Source of the DNA: Kuschelorhynchus macadamiae
Taxonomy: Eukaryota > Arthropoda > Insecta > Coleoptera > Curculionidae
Assembly (NCBI GenBank): GCA_030620095.1
Contig: JAUTXW010000546.1
Location: 161,319-225,318, forward strand
Direction: 5' to 3'
Length of the DNA stretch: 64,000 nucleotides
Part shown: piece after piece, positions 46,566 through 57,200 of the stretch
Position numbering within the stretch: the first letter of the stretch is position 1
How the letters are laid out: every line of letters starts with the position of its first letter
Position numbers and translations under genes: made by a program
Notes under the pieces: model-generated
What the model saw: only the letters and a program-made list of their open reading frames with translations
What the model was told of the DNA's origin: nothing
Database searches by the model: none

Positions 46566-46973
46566 ACAGTGTTCGCTCAGTCGCTCGTAATTTGTCTGTA
46601 ATAAACGTCCACAATATTTTTAAAATGTAAATTTATGTGTAGTATATGTCAGATATGTGGATTATGTATACTTTTTATTCAACTATTTACGTTCTATGGT
46701 CAGTCCTAAATTTTTAATACTTTATAAACTTATAAAAAAAATAGTGCTAAACAAATTTTAGAAACATTTTTCTACATTTCTGCCTTAATATTACAATCCA
46801 TTTGCGCAAGCATCGACGCCTTGAAAAAGACCAAAACTATGGTCGAAACGTCACCTTAGAAACGGAATATATGTTTAAAAATATATACTAATTTCGTTGT
46901 TAATGTATTGACCTCAAACCAAGAAAAATTAGGATAAATATATATTGAAAAAAAAGGTCAAAGAACACAAAGC

Positions 46974-46977
46974 AAAA

Positions 46978-47070
<93 letters not shown>
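46974..47070. repeat. Poly(A) followed by (TA)n
   Basis: 22 A residues then about 75 bp of TA separate the Penelope pair from the next LINE. Confidence 0.9.
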
Positions 47071-47074
<4 letters not shown>

Positions 47075-48655
47075 CTCCGTACGGTATGTGGTATAAATAG
47101 ACGCGTAGCGCGTTGCTCCGTATTAGGCAGTTTAAATTGTGGTATAAAGTTTTCACTAATTGCTGAGTGTTTGCCTACTGCCTATGATTGATCGTTTACA
47201 TATGTGGTAACAAAAGTGATACGTTGCTTAATTACGTAGTTATTGGCTTTGTCAATGAACAAATTTATTGTTCACCATTATCTGTGTAATATGTGTGTTC
47301 CTGAGTGATAAATTTGTAACCTGAAAAATGACGGGTGAATGACCTTCTTCTGCGAAAGGCTCTTCTTCGGCAATTGTGGAGGATGAAAGCTTAGAAAAAC
47401 TGATGAGTAAAGTTTGTATTACTCTTCTAGCCCAGTTTGAAAGTAGGCTTGATGCTAGGGTGTATAAACTAGAAAATAAACTTACACAGGTAAGTCATTC
47501 AATTCAATCACTCAGTGTTAACGTTGAAAATAACTTTAAGAAAATCGTGTAACTGGAGAAGAGGATTGATACTCTGGAGCAAAACTGCAAAAGAAACCGC
47601 GTTCGCATTTGTGGTCTTCTCGAAACTGTAAGTAAAAACCTTACTGAGTTAGTTATTGCTTTTTTAAACCTGGATCTTAAGATCCCATGTGCCATTGAAA
47701 ATTGAAATTGATTACTGTTTTCGCGTGGGATCGATATCAAATGATAATAGACCGCGAACTGTCGTCGTTAATTTTCTTTCTAACTGCAAAAAGACGAATG
47801 TGGTTAGTGCGAAGAAAGGCTTGAAGAGTACTCCATTTACTATTTTTAAAGACCTGACTTCTAAACGTTTTAAACTTTTAGTGCTTGTAAAGAAAAAGTA
47901 CGGAAGTAATAAAGTATGGTGGTCAGGTGGCAATGTATATTTTTGGGGGGCGAAAATGAGGTTTAATACTTTTAATGGTCAGCCTGCCCTTTTATAGTGT
48001 TAGTAGTGCTATGCACGAAATTTACTGTATTTGTGTATTTTTTGTTTCATTTTATTTTTGCGCTTGGGTATTCGGTCCCTCTTGGTTATTTAGAATGTTG
48101 GTTAAATAAATTGTTTACTTTTTTGTTTCTTCGAATTTAATATGTTCGCCTAACATGAGTAGGTAAACATGAATAAAAACATCATGTTTGTTTCTTATAT
48201 TAGGTACTGTAATTTATCAATGTTTGGGTTTGAGTTAAATATTAACTTACTGTAGGAATAAAATAGAATAATTATTTGACGATGATTTCCTTAAAATAAA
48301 TTCTATTGGCTTTAACTTTAGTTACGGATTTTTTTTGTATACCTTGTTAGAGCCAAATACACTACCGAACCTATGTTTAATTTTACTTTTATTAGCCTGT
48401 TCTTATATGTATGTGTATTGATATATGTATGCGTTCATATTGTGTGTTTACATTTGCCTTTTGCGGTGCATGCACGCTGCAGTCTTGCATGCGCCGAATT
48501 AGAATTAATAGTTATCTCAGTTTTAGTCATATTAATGTTCGATCACTGTGATCTATTTTTGACGAGTTTTTTGAGTTTGTCGGTGATAAGCAATTTGATA
48601 TTATCGGACATGGCTTAATCAGCGGATTGATAGTGAAGCTCTTAAAATTGATGAA
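47071..48655 (+). pseudogene. CR1/jockey-type LINE: 5' UTR, ORF1 and start of ORF2
   Basis: A plus-strand LINE fragment. ORF1 begins at the ATG at 47,328 with an early TGA and further stops. It shows a heptad-rich coiled coil (LEKLMSKV...LENKLTQV...LEKRIDTLEQ), then an L1-type RNA-binding domain with DYCFRVGSISNDNRPRTVVV and KYGSNKVWWSGGNVYF (47,700-47,970). ORF2 starts around 48,500 with SHINVRSL, FEFVGDKQFDIIG and TWLNQRIDSEALKIDE, the N-terminal part of the AP-type endonuclease. It stops abruptly at 48,655 at a GATAA repeat. It is heavily mutated. Confidence 0.7.
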
Positions 48656-48809
48656 TAGATAAGATAAGATAAGATAAATTTTATTTGACTACATTTTGAT
48701 ACAAAAAATTTACAATTGTCGCACGTCATTTGTTCAATAAAAAATAAATGTTAAATTACATAACAGTAAAAATAAAAACATGTAGGTTAAACGAACAAAC
48801 TTAAAACAT

Positions 48810-50219
48810 TTAAGAAACTAACGTCTCTATCGAAGCACAATCACTGGAGAGGGTGTGCATGTAATCACTCACCGAGTAAAACGCATTTTTTATAAGAAAT
48901 TTTTTCAAAATTGATTTAAACCTACCTAAAATAGAATCCGTAATAGAACGTGGTAAAATATTATATAGAGAAATGTTTAAAGAGTTTTTGTAGGCTTTAT
49001 CTAGTCTATATCTAGGAGGTCTAATTAAATTGGCGGTACGAGTTTTGTAATTATGATATGAAGAATTAAATCGAAAATTATCTTTATTTTTATGAATTTC
49101 CAATAGCTGATAATAAATATACAGTGATGGTACGGTCATAATTTCAAAATTTATAAAGTGTGATTTGCAGTGGTCCCGGTAGCCGGCCTTTGCAATTATT
49201 CGGACAACCTTCTTCTGTAACCTAAATATAGACAAGGCGTTTGAGGAATTTCCCCATAGGTGAACTCCATATGAAATATGAGAGTGAAACAAAGAGTAAT
49301 ACACAGTTAAAAGTGAAGACCGGCTCACCAAATCTCTCAGTCTCCTCACCACAAACACAGAAGAAGTAAGCTTGGCCTTTAAACCCAAAATGTGAGAATT
49401 CCAGTTAAGCCTATTATCAATTATCAAGCCCAACACTTTAACACTTGTACTAGGTGCATCATTTGTTTTAGTCGAGAAAGTTATTTCCTGGGTTTTATTC
49501 ATGTTAAGCTTTAAATCATTCTGGGTGAACCAAACATCGACCCTGTCCTTAATTTCAAGCATCTTTGCATCCAAACGCTCCCCTGTGTCGGCATCAGATA
49601 TCAGAGAGGTGTCGTCCGCATAGCATACACACATGTCAGGTAAAAAATGCAAAAATAAATCATTAATGTATACTATAAACAGTAGGGGCCCCAGGACAGA
49701 GCCCTGAGGCACCCCACTACCCACACCACGCAAACTAGACATGTCCTCGCCAACAGATACACATTGGGTTCTATCTGTCAAATAAGAGCTCAATAAATCA
49801 AGTGGCAATCCCCTAATGCCATACCTAGATAGCTTCAGAAGCAAGAGTTGATGTGAAACACAGTCGAAGGCCTTGCTAAGATCACACAGGGTAAGGCCCA
49901 TATGCTGCCCCCTTTCAAGACCCTCGACTATACCCTCAACAACCCTAGCGACTGCCTGAACAGTAGAGTGCCCCTCTCGAAATCCAAATTGAGAATCATT
50001 CAACATTTTATGGTGTTCAAAGTATTTATTTAATCTTTGTTTTATAATAATTTCAAAGACTTTTCCAACTAGCGGAACAATAGAAATGGGGCGATAATTC
50101 TCAGGAGAGTTAACATCGCCTTTTTTAAATAATGGGACAACTCTTGACTTCTTCAGGCAATTTGGAAATTTACCTTGACATATACACATATTGAAGAGAT
50201 GTGTTAGCGGGCCAACCAA
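48810..50219 (-). pseudogene. LINE reverse transcriptase, 469 codons
   Basis: A long open frame with all main motifs: VPLFKKGDVNSPENYRPIS, FGFREGHSTVQAV, LTLCDLSKAFDCVSH (motif A), GSGVPQGSVLGPLLF, VCYADDTSLIS (catalytic YADD) and KVLGLIIDNRLNWNSHI. The thumb and tail KKVVRIIAKAGYRDHCKSHF and NAFYSVSDYM are typical of the CR1/Daphne/Crack group. The frame is intact to its stop but lacks its own start: coding continues upstream in other frames. Two A-run frameshifts near 50,335 and 50,495 disconnect it from the endonuclease. Confidence 0.85.
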
Positions 50220-50479
50220 AATTGAGCTGATTTCCTTAAGAATGTTATTACTTAAATTATATATATCAAGACTATTTGATTTTTTTAGATGTATGATGGC
50301 ATTGCTGACCTCACTTTCCTGTACAGGGAGAAGTACAAAAAAAACCAGGCGTCACCGGAATATTATTTATTAACGTTTCTTGAGAGTCAGGATTAATAGA
50401 AAGATTTCTAATGATTTCAGATGCAACAGATACAAAAAAAATATTGAAATCATCTGCTGACAAATTACTACTGCTTTGA

Positions 50480-51240
50480 TTAAATTTTTGTTGGTTTTTT
50501 TTCGTGATTAATTATTTTCCAGAAACATTTACTTTTATTTTCAGATTTTTCAATGTAACTGTCATATACCTCTCTTTTAGCACAGACAATAGACTTTTTG
50601 TATTGGGTATGTAAAGCCTTATAAAGGCGTTTATATAAAGGATTAGATGACCCATCACTAATAAACTTAACCGTGGAGAGATTCTGTCTTTTAACCTTAA
50701 GGTCGTTATTAAACCATTTAACAGGTGTGTTAGGGACATTGACTGTTCTCAGTAGGAAAAGTTTAAGAATTAAAGAGCTACATTTCGTTAAAAGCAAATT
50801 TGCCATAGACTCGACAGACTCTGCCTTATAAAAGACTTCCCAATTCCAGCTTTGTAGAGAATCTCTTAAACCACTAAGACCGGCAGATGTAATTTTCCTT
50901 ATTTTGCGATTCAGAGTAGTATGAACCACTTTCAAGTTTATATTTATAAACTGACCATAATGGTCAGAGAGACAGGGGTCAATAACACCTGCGATAAAGG
51001 AATCCTGATCTAAATTAGTTAAAATATTATCGATACAGCTTACAGAGCCATTAAAAACTCTTGTAAAATCTGTTATAGTAGCATAAAGCCCATATGAACT
51101 TAATATACATGTTAATTCAGTTAAGATATGAGAACCACCTTTAAAATTTATATTGAAATCCCCTAAAATAAAGACTTCACTATACCTCTTGGTAAGGTCG
51201 TTCAGTAGTTGATAGTAGTTATAATAGGGGAGCGCCTCCT
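50480..51240 (-). pseudogene. LINE AP-endonuclease C-terminal part and linker
   Basis: The frame includes YSEVFILGDFNINFKGG and IDPCLSDHYGQFININL, the GDFN and SDH catalytic blocks near the end of an APE-type endonuclease. A linker with VYDSYIEKSENKSKCFWKII leads toward the reverse transcriptase. Codons beyond about 51,240 come from a GAA/GGA-rich microsatellite, not from the element. Confidence 0.8.
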
Positions 51241-51360
51241 CCTCCTCCTCTTCCTCTCTCTCATGTCCCTCATTCTTAACTTCCTCCCCTTTTATTCTCA
51301 TTCGCATCATATTTTTTAATTTTTTCTCTTTGTTCTCCCACATTTGATTTTGCATTCTTA
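51241..51360. repeat. Pyrimidine-rich low-complexity stretch
   Basis: CCT/CTT-rich sequence at the truncation edge of the LINE. It marks the boundary between the LINE and the Polinton-associated region. Confidence 0.5.
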
Positions 51361-51365
51361 AGTCT

Positions 51366-51373
51366 TATAAATA
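51366..51373 (+). promoter_or_regulatory. TATA box upstream of RING gene
   Basis: TATAAATA lies 97 bp upstream of the RING ATG. The same octamer precedes the ATPase gene on the other strand (63,973-63,980). Confidence 0.4.
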
Positions 51374-51469
51374 GGTGCATCAAGATCATTTTAGTATGTT
51401 AAGGTACGAGTGACTGTTAAAAGAAAAAAATCTGTTGAATAAATCTATTAATAATAATATTAAAATAAA

Positions 51470-51862
51470 ATGAGTGAATCAGTTGGAGAAAGAAATCGAT
51501 CCATTCCGCTTCAGACAATTAGCCTCGAAGAAATTATACCAGGAGTTCAAGAAGAAAATATACCCTTAGTTCGAGTAGAAAATAATGGGATTGTTTTAAA
51601 AAATTTGAATAAAACTGAGAGTGAAGAGAAAAAAGTGTTTTGTGCTATTTGTTTTGAAATAATCGAATATTATGATTCATGTAGACCAAATACATGTTCC
51701 CACATTTTTTGTTTAAAATGTATTTTAAGATGGAATGATGAAAATGGTTGTTCTATAATGGTAAACAATTGTCCTGTATGTCGCACTAGATATTACTATT
51801 TGGTACAAATCTTCAAAGATGTAATTAGACATCATTTTGTTGTAATTTTAAAAAGAGGATAA
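51470..51862 (+). CDS. RING-finger protein (probable E3 ubiquitin ligase)
   Basis: A 130-aa protein with an intact C3HC4 RING finger: C58 and C61 (VFCAIC), C76 and H78 (CSH), C81 and C84 (FCLKC), C101 and C104 (CPVC). RINGs of this type usually recruit ubiquitin-conjugating enzymes. The N-terminal 55 residues are polar without a recognised domain; the tail ends basic. The frame is undamaged while neighbouring LINEs are dead. It has its own TATA box and points toward the Polinton genes, so I treat it as Polinton cargo. A host gene fragment is possible because the element's left end is not defined. Confidence 0.75.
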   Translation: MSESVGERNRSIPLQTISLEEIIPGVQEENIPLVRVENNGIVLKNLNKTESEEKKVFCAICFEIIEYYDSCRPNTCSHIFCLKCILRWNDENGCSIMVNNCPVCRTRYYYLVQIFKDVIRHHFVVILKRG

Positions 51863-52290
51863 TATTTTTTATAATTTGTGTTTGTGAAAACTCTGGTAAC
51901 AAATAATTTTGTAAAAAAAAGTAAATGTAAATATATATATACAATAATTGACACACATTTTTTCCTTTTCCTATATTGAAACGACAACAATGATCTAACA
52001 AGTTTTTTAATACATACTAATTTTCACATTACATAACAAAACAATTGTTATGGGTTTACACAAAAAGTGCCACGCCCTAAAATGGCACCACTTTTGCAAA
52101 TGGAAGCTTAAATTTTCTTATGGGAATTTACATGTAAAAATGACGGTTTTGATTGTCGGACCGGCATAGCCTAATCTACTACTTTTTAATTATACTAATA
52201 ATATTAATATAATTTGCATCAAGTAAGAGAAAACTCAATTGAATACAGAAACAAGCGTTAACAAAATGTTATGCTAATATATGAGTGCTT
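51863..52290. other. Noncoding spacer
   Basis: AT-rich sequence after the RING gene with no frame of note. Confidence 0.4.
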
Positions 52291-52294
52291 CTAG

Positions 52295-52446
52295 TGGCAG
52301 TTGACATAATCGACACTTTTTTTTTTTTTTACATATGATTAGCTATTTCATTTACAAATACAGTGTCAGATGTTAGAATAAAAAGAAGTATTTTGCATAT
52401 AGCAATGAAAATATATAACCGCTTATAGTAACAGTTGACATTTTTT
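52295..52446 (-). pseudogene. Decayed duplicate of the small Cys-rich gene
   Basis: On the minus strand the sequence reads NVNCYYKRLYIFIAICKILLFIL-like fragments that line up with HVSCHYKRAYVV, then CAICRIHLFLLI, of the gene at 52,604-52,795. Nucleotide motifs 'agtggcagttgacataatcgacac' (52,293) and 'agtaacagttgaca' (52,429) match 'agtggcagctcacatgatcgga' in the gene. No frame survives, so it is an eroded duplicate. Confidence 0.5.
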
Positions 52447-52603
52447 AAAATTAATATTGTTGACGTATTCTACTTATTATCTTTACAATTTATGTTTAAA
52501 ATTAATATTTTTGATATAATCTACCCATTACGTTTATAACTTATATTTAAAATTAATATTGTTGAAATAATCTACCCATCACCTTTACAAACTATGTTTA
52601 TTA
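52447..52603. repeat. Three tandem units of about 51 bp
   Basis: Three units each begin AAAATTAATATTGTTGA or AAAATTAATATTTTTGA, contain 'atctaccc' or 'ttctactt', and end in 'tttacaatttatgtt'-like sequence; a partial fourth follows. They sit immediately downstream of the minus-strand Cys-rich gene, in its likely 3' UTR. Confidence 0.7.
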
Positions 52604-52795
52604 TTAATATTTAACAACATAATTTTCTATCTCTTTTTTCTCATTTTTGTTGCAGTAAAAGCAAGCATGTTCAGGAATTAGTAGAAAAAGATGTATCCTA
52701 CAAATAGCACAATGTAAATCAGAAGCACTAACAACATAGGCTCTTTTGTAGTGGCAGCTCACATGATCGGACTCCCCTCTCCGTAAATATCTCAT
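52604..52795 (-). CDS. Small Cys/His-rich, putative zinc-binding protein
   Basis: From the first ATG (52,795) it has 63 aa: HVSCHYKR, then LHCAICRIHLF, then EHACFYC, giving several CX2C/CX4H-like ligand pairs spaced as in a small zinc-binding fold. The same frame stays open upstream for about 37 codons and contains FAICLPCSAIHM, another CX2C and H, so the true N-terminus may be longer, through a non-visible start or splice. It is divergent from the 300-aa gene at 53,175. The family is not recognised. It has a decayed duplicate just downstream. Confidence 0.45.
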   Translation of the reverse strand: MRYLRRGESDHVSCHYKRAYVVSASDLHCAICRIHLFLLIPEHACFYCNKNEKKEIENYVVKY

Positions 52796-52960
52796 GTGAA
52801 TTGCACTACAAGGAAGGCAAATAGCAAATGTTCCTAGTCTTCGACTTTCAATTTTAGAGTAGCTTTGTATAAGGGGGTAAGGTTGTTGATCGGCTTGGGA
52901 AAGTGGTTTTTAGAGATTGTCGTTCAACTTTAAGTAGGACACATGTGATTAACTTTTGCA

Positions 52961-52967
52961 TATAAAA
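52961..52967 (+). promoter_or_regulatory. TATA box of the 300-aa repeat protein gene
   Basis: TATAAAA lies about 210 bp upstream of the ATG at 53,175, in the divergent intergenic region. Confidence 0.35.
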
Positions 52968-53174
52968 TCGCCTCAGCGAAGAGACGAATGCAATTGATTT
53001 CTGCATTCACACTGAGCTCGCGAGTTTTCTGGTGTTTACATTGTGTCTATTTGGTAAATTTTTATTTTTATTTCTAACATTTTTATTTGGCAAGATTTAA
53101 TTCTTATATATATATTGGTGACATTTTTATGTACATTTGTGGCATTTTTATTTGTTATTACGATTTTTTTCATA

Positions 53175-54077
53175 ATGGACAATTTTTTGGCATCGAGTAG
53201 CAAAATAATTGACAATGACTTTGACTTATACACATGTACTCAAATGCAGAATTTTGCAAACCAACAAAACAATGAAACAGACGTATTTACAACTAGTCAA
53301 CAACAAACTATTCAGGACTTGAATGAAATTATTTACAATAGCCAAGTTCAGAATAATGCCAACAAACACAACAACGAAAAATATTTATTTACAGCTACTC
53401 AACAACAAACTCTTGACGATCTTAATGACATTATTGACAACAAAACGGACTTAATTACAACAAAAACTAAACAAACTCTTGAAGAACTGAATGACATTGA
53501 CGAAACTCAAAATTCTAGCTATGAGGATATTGTTTGTTTTCAAAAATCTAATCCAAATTATTTAACATTAAAATCGCCAATTAATTCTCCGAGACCAATT
53601 TGCTCTCCCTTTTTGTTTAGTGAAAATTCTGATTCGGAAGAAGAACAAATTGATCAAAATTTAAGTTTGGCTATTTGTCCTACTAATTCACCATATGATA
53701 TTGTAAATTCTGATTCGCAAGAAAAACAAATTGATCAAAATTTAAGTTCGGCTATATCTTCTATTAATTCACCATTTGCTATTGTAAATTCTGATCCGCA
53801 AGAACAACAAATTGATGCAAATTTGACTTCGGATATTTCTCCTAATAATTCACCAGTTGAACAAAATTCAATTTCGAAACCATCATTTATCATTAAAAAA
53901 AAATTTAAAGTTAATAAAAAAAATAAAAAACAAATAGCAAACCTTAAGTGTCTGGGTTTCGCTATTCAAAATTTAACTAATTTGATCACAATTAAAAAGG
54001 GAGACGAAAGTACGGTGAATTATGTTAAACAGGCCTTTGACAAATTAGTTGACTCATTTGAAGAAATGGATTCATAA
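53175..54077 (+). CDS. 300-aa repeat-containing protein, unknown
   Basis: I start it at the ATG at 53,175; the frame is open upstream but without an in-frame ATG. Two sets of internal repeats are visible. Set 1, about residues 20-105: three copies of T.[ST/K]QQQT[IL].[DE]LN[DE]I. Set 2, about residues 155-240: three copies of NSD.QE.QID.NL.S.I...NSP, about 25 residues each. The first two-thirds is acidic, Asn/Gln/Ser-rich and probably disordered. The end is a basic block (KKKFKVNKKNKKQ) followed by a helical-looking LGFAIQNLTNLI...VKQAFDKLVDSFEEM. I recognise no family. The place is where Polinton-like viruses carry lineage-specific genes; a DNA-binding or host-interaction role is a guess. 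The frame is intact. Confidence 0.7.
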   Translation: MDNFLASSSKIIDNDFDLYTCTQMQNFANQQNNETDVFTTSQQQTIQDLNEIIYNSQVQNNANKHNNEKYLFTATQQQTLDDLNDIIDNKTDLITTKTKQTLEELNDIDETQNSSYEDIVCFQKSNPNYLTLKSPINSPRPICSPFLFSENSDSEEEQIDQNLSLAICPTNSPYDIVNSDSQEKQIDQNLSSAISSINSPFAIVNSDPQEQQIDANLTSDISPNNSPVEQNSISKPSFIIKKKFKVNKKNKKQIANLKCLGFAIQNLTNLITIKKGDESTVNYVKQAFDKLVDSFEEMDS

Positions 54078-54090
54078 AGTCAATTAATTT

Positions 54091-54250
54091 CTATTGCTTT
54101 TTTCAAAATTTGACTATAACTAAATAAAAATGCACAATATTAATTTTATTATTATACAAAGAACTTCAAAAATGCAATTGCTTTTTTCAAAATTTGACTA
54201 TAACTAAATAGAATTGCACAATATTAATTTTATTATTATTATTATGCAGA
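54091..54250 (+). repeat. Tandem duplication of the polymerase 5' end
   Basis: The string 'ttgcttttttcaaaatttga' through 'cacaatattaattttattat' occurs twice (from 54,095 and from 54,178), each followed by an 'aacttca[ag]aaatgca' copy. The second copy includes the ATG of the polymerase gene. The first copy is a duplicated promoter or leader. Confidence 0.75.
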
Positions 54251-57200
54251 AAACTTCAGAAATGCATAAGTGTGTAACATGTAATAAAGTCTTTACTAGA
54301 AAGGATAATTTACTGCGACATATTAAAAAACATGTTAACGGAAATTCCACAAAACTCAACAGTTGGTTGAAAAAACCAAAGCTTGTTAAAGGTAAGAACA
54401 TTTTATTTTTCATGTCATATTTTGTAAAATATTTTGTAAAATATTTTTTTCTTAATTTATATAGATTCTACAAATATTGTAAAATATTGTAAAGAATGCA
54501 AGAAAAATATAAACCAAAGTCTATGGGGTGGACATCTTCGATCTAGTGTGCACAAGAACAATTCCAAAATAGGCTTGGAGGAAGGTGTTGAAATTATCAA
54601 GTCAGCATTCAGGGAACGAATAATATCTTATAGGATTTCCTCACACCAAAACTTCATAAATGTGAAAGAATATTTTCAACATTTGGAATACAAAATTGCA
54701 CATCTAATAGATCAAGAACTGCAGAAACATAAATGTATCAAGCTGAATATGGAACTGTTCGGTTTCTATTTTAACCCCAGCAGCGACAGCTATGATGTCA
54801 AATCTTTTATTGCGCCGTTCCAAGTCATTTGCCAGGGATATCAGAAAAAAGAACTGTTAGAGCAAATCTGCACCATTATTGACCAGAAAGCTGACGAATT
54901 TGCAGAAAGAGATTCAGGTAAAGAATTTATTTTCGATTTTACAACAGCAACAAAAAAGTAATTTTTTAATTTTTACGTTGCAGGATGGGCTTTGATGAAT
55001 TTACTTCATTTGGAAATTAATGTTAACAAGCACAATCCGCTGAGAGCCTCATCTTTTATCGAACTTCCTCAAGAGATCAAGAGACGTCAAGCTGTGATCA
55101 ACATTAGGAATGATGACAACTTTTGCTTCGCCTGGGCAGTTGTGTCTGCTCTTCACCAACCACGCGGATTAGATTTTGAAACTTCATCCTACCCACACTA
55201 CTCTTCTGTTTTGGATATGTCAGGTATAGAATTTCCAATGTTGCTAAAGAACATTAAGATTTTTGAAGAAAAAAATAACATTTCTATTAATGTATATGGA
55301 TTAGAAATTATAAATCCTAAAAAGGGGTATGAAGTAATTGGTCCACTTTATTATTCATCGAATAAAAAAAATCAACATGTCAATTTATTGTTAATAAGTG
55401 ATGATGATGAAAAAACTTTTCATTATTGCTATATTAAAGATTTATCAAAACTAGTTTCTGCACAAATTTCTAAACATCACGGAAAAAAATATATTTGCGA
55501 TGGTTGTTTACAATATTTCCCTACAGAAGAAAATTTATTACAACACAATAGCTATGATTGTGATCATTTACGAATTAACCTACCTTCTAAAGAATTAATA
55601 AAAGATAAGTTTGGAAACTATTCATATGATAATATTTTGAAATTTGTAAATTATCATAAACAAATGAAAGTTCCTTTCGTGGTGTATGCAGATTTTGAAT
55701 GCATTTTAAAGCCTTTAAATAATGACAATGTTGATAAAAATCCTAATACTTCATACACCTTAAAACAATATGAACATATTCCACATTCATTTGCCTATTA
55801 CATTAAATGTTCCTTCGACGATAATTATTCTAAATTTGAAAAATATAGAGGTCAAAATTGTGATACATTATTTATAAATTCTTTAGAAAGAGATGTGTAT
55901 AACATATACAATAAATATTTAAAGGCTCCTAAAAAAATGATCCCTTTGAACGAACTGGACAAAATTTATCATAACTATGAAAAAGTTTGTCATATTTGTA
56001 ATAAACCTCTTTTAAATGACAGGGTTGCAGATCATTGTCATATAACCGGTCTTTATAGAGGTCCAGCTCATTCACTCTGCAACATAAATTACAGAATACC
56101 TAACTTTATTCCAGTTATATTGCATAATTTGCGTAATTATGATTCTCATCTATTTCTTAAAAAATTATGCTTAAACAAAGAACAACTAACAGTTATCGCA
56201 CAAAACAAGGAAAAATATATTTCATTTGAAAAGCTTATTCATGTGGATAACTATTTTGATAAAAAGACACAAAAGGCTAAGAAAAAAAATATATCATTAA
56301 GGTTTATTGATTCTTTTCAATTTCTATCCCATTCTTTATCAAAACTCTCTGAAAGCTTAAAAGATGAACAATGTAAGGAAATAAAAAAAATTTTCAATGA
56401 TGAAGAAAGATTTAAACTTATTCGGCAAAAAGGTGTATTTCCTTACAGTTATATTGATGATTATTTAAAATTAGAAGAAACAACTTTACCTCAGAAAGAC
56501 CAATTTTATAATACTTTAACGGATGAGCACATCAGTGATGCAGAATACCAAAGAGCTGTAAAGGTTTGGCAATTGTTTAAATGTGAATCTCTTGGTCAAT
56601 ACTCCGACGTTTACTTACTCTCTGATACTTTACTTTTGGCAGATATTTTTGAAAATTTTAGAAGCACTTGTTTATCCACATATAAGCTCGATCCAGCTCA
56701 TTTTTACACTTTTCCAGGTTTATAATGGGAGGCGTGTTTGCGTTATACTGGAATAGAGTTAGAATTGTTAACTGATCCAGATATGATACACTTTTTCAAA
56801 AAAAGCGTTCGCGGTGGTGTGAGCTCTTGCATTTGTAGAAAATCTGAAGCTAATAACCCATTTCTTTTAAATTTTGATCCTTTAAAGCCAACTAAATACA
56901 TAATTTATTATGATGCAACAAATTTGTATGGTTATGCAATGTCACAGCACATTCCAACGGGAGATTTTGTTTGGTTAACAGATAAAGAAATCAATGATTT
57001 AAATATTATGAATATTTCTAAAAAATCTAATAAGGGATATGTTTTAGAAGTTGATTTAGAATATCCTACAAGTCTACATTCCTATCATAACGATTTTCCG
57101 TTTTGTCCAGAAAACTTTAAACCGCCAAATTCTAAATGCATAAAATTAATACCCAATTTAAATGATAAATCAAAATATGTTATTCACTATCAATTATTAA

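Larger units (their letters stand above)
43321..46937. mobile_element. Head-to-head pair of Penelope-like elements
   Basis: Two copies of one Penelope-like element are joined by their 5' sides. The minus-strand copy occupies 43,321 to about 44,769 and the plus-strand copy about 44,796-46,937. Each outer end reads TTATCCTAATTTTTCTTGG when read outside-in, and each outside is a TA-rich tract. The shared parts (43,321-44,766 and 45,444-46,937) form inverted arms of about 1.45-1.5 kb with few differences. The unique centre holds the N-terminal part of the plus copy. Inverted joined copies are a known Penelope insertion structure. Confidence 0.85.
48656..51240 (-). mobile_element. CR1/Daphne-like LINE, minus strand, 5'-truncated
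   Basis: The 3' tail is a short (TTATC)n run at 48,656-48,677 on the minus strand. ORF2 is read from about 51,240 to 48,810: first the end of the AP endonuclease, then a linker, then the full reverse transcriptase. The endonuclease N-terminal part is missing, so the copy is 5'-truncated near 51,240, where a (CCT)n-rich stretch begins. Confidence 0.8.

Noticed and set aside
46929..47156. 75-codon minus frame with (IY)n and poly-Phe
   Set aside because: It comes from the poly(A) and (TA)n tracts.
48656..51240. Twin-primed 5' inversion of a single LINE
   Set aside because: In twin priming the inverted 5' part lies next to the 5' side of the 3' part. Here it abuts the 3' tail.
51241..51355. Glu-rich N-terminus of the LINE endonuclease frame
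   Set aside because: It is encoded by a GGA/GAA-rich simple repeat beyond the truncation point, not by the element.
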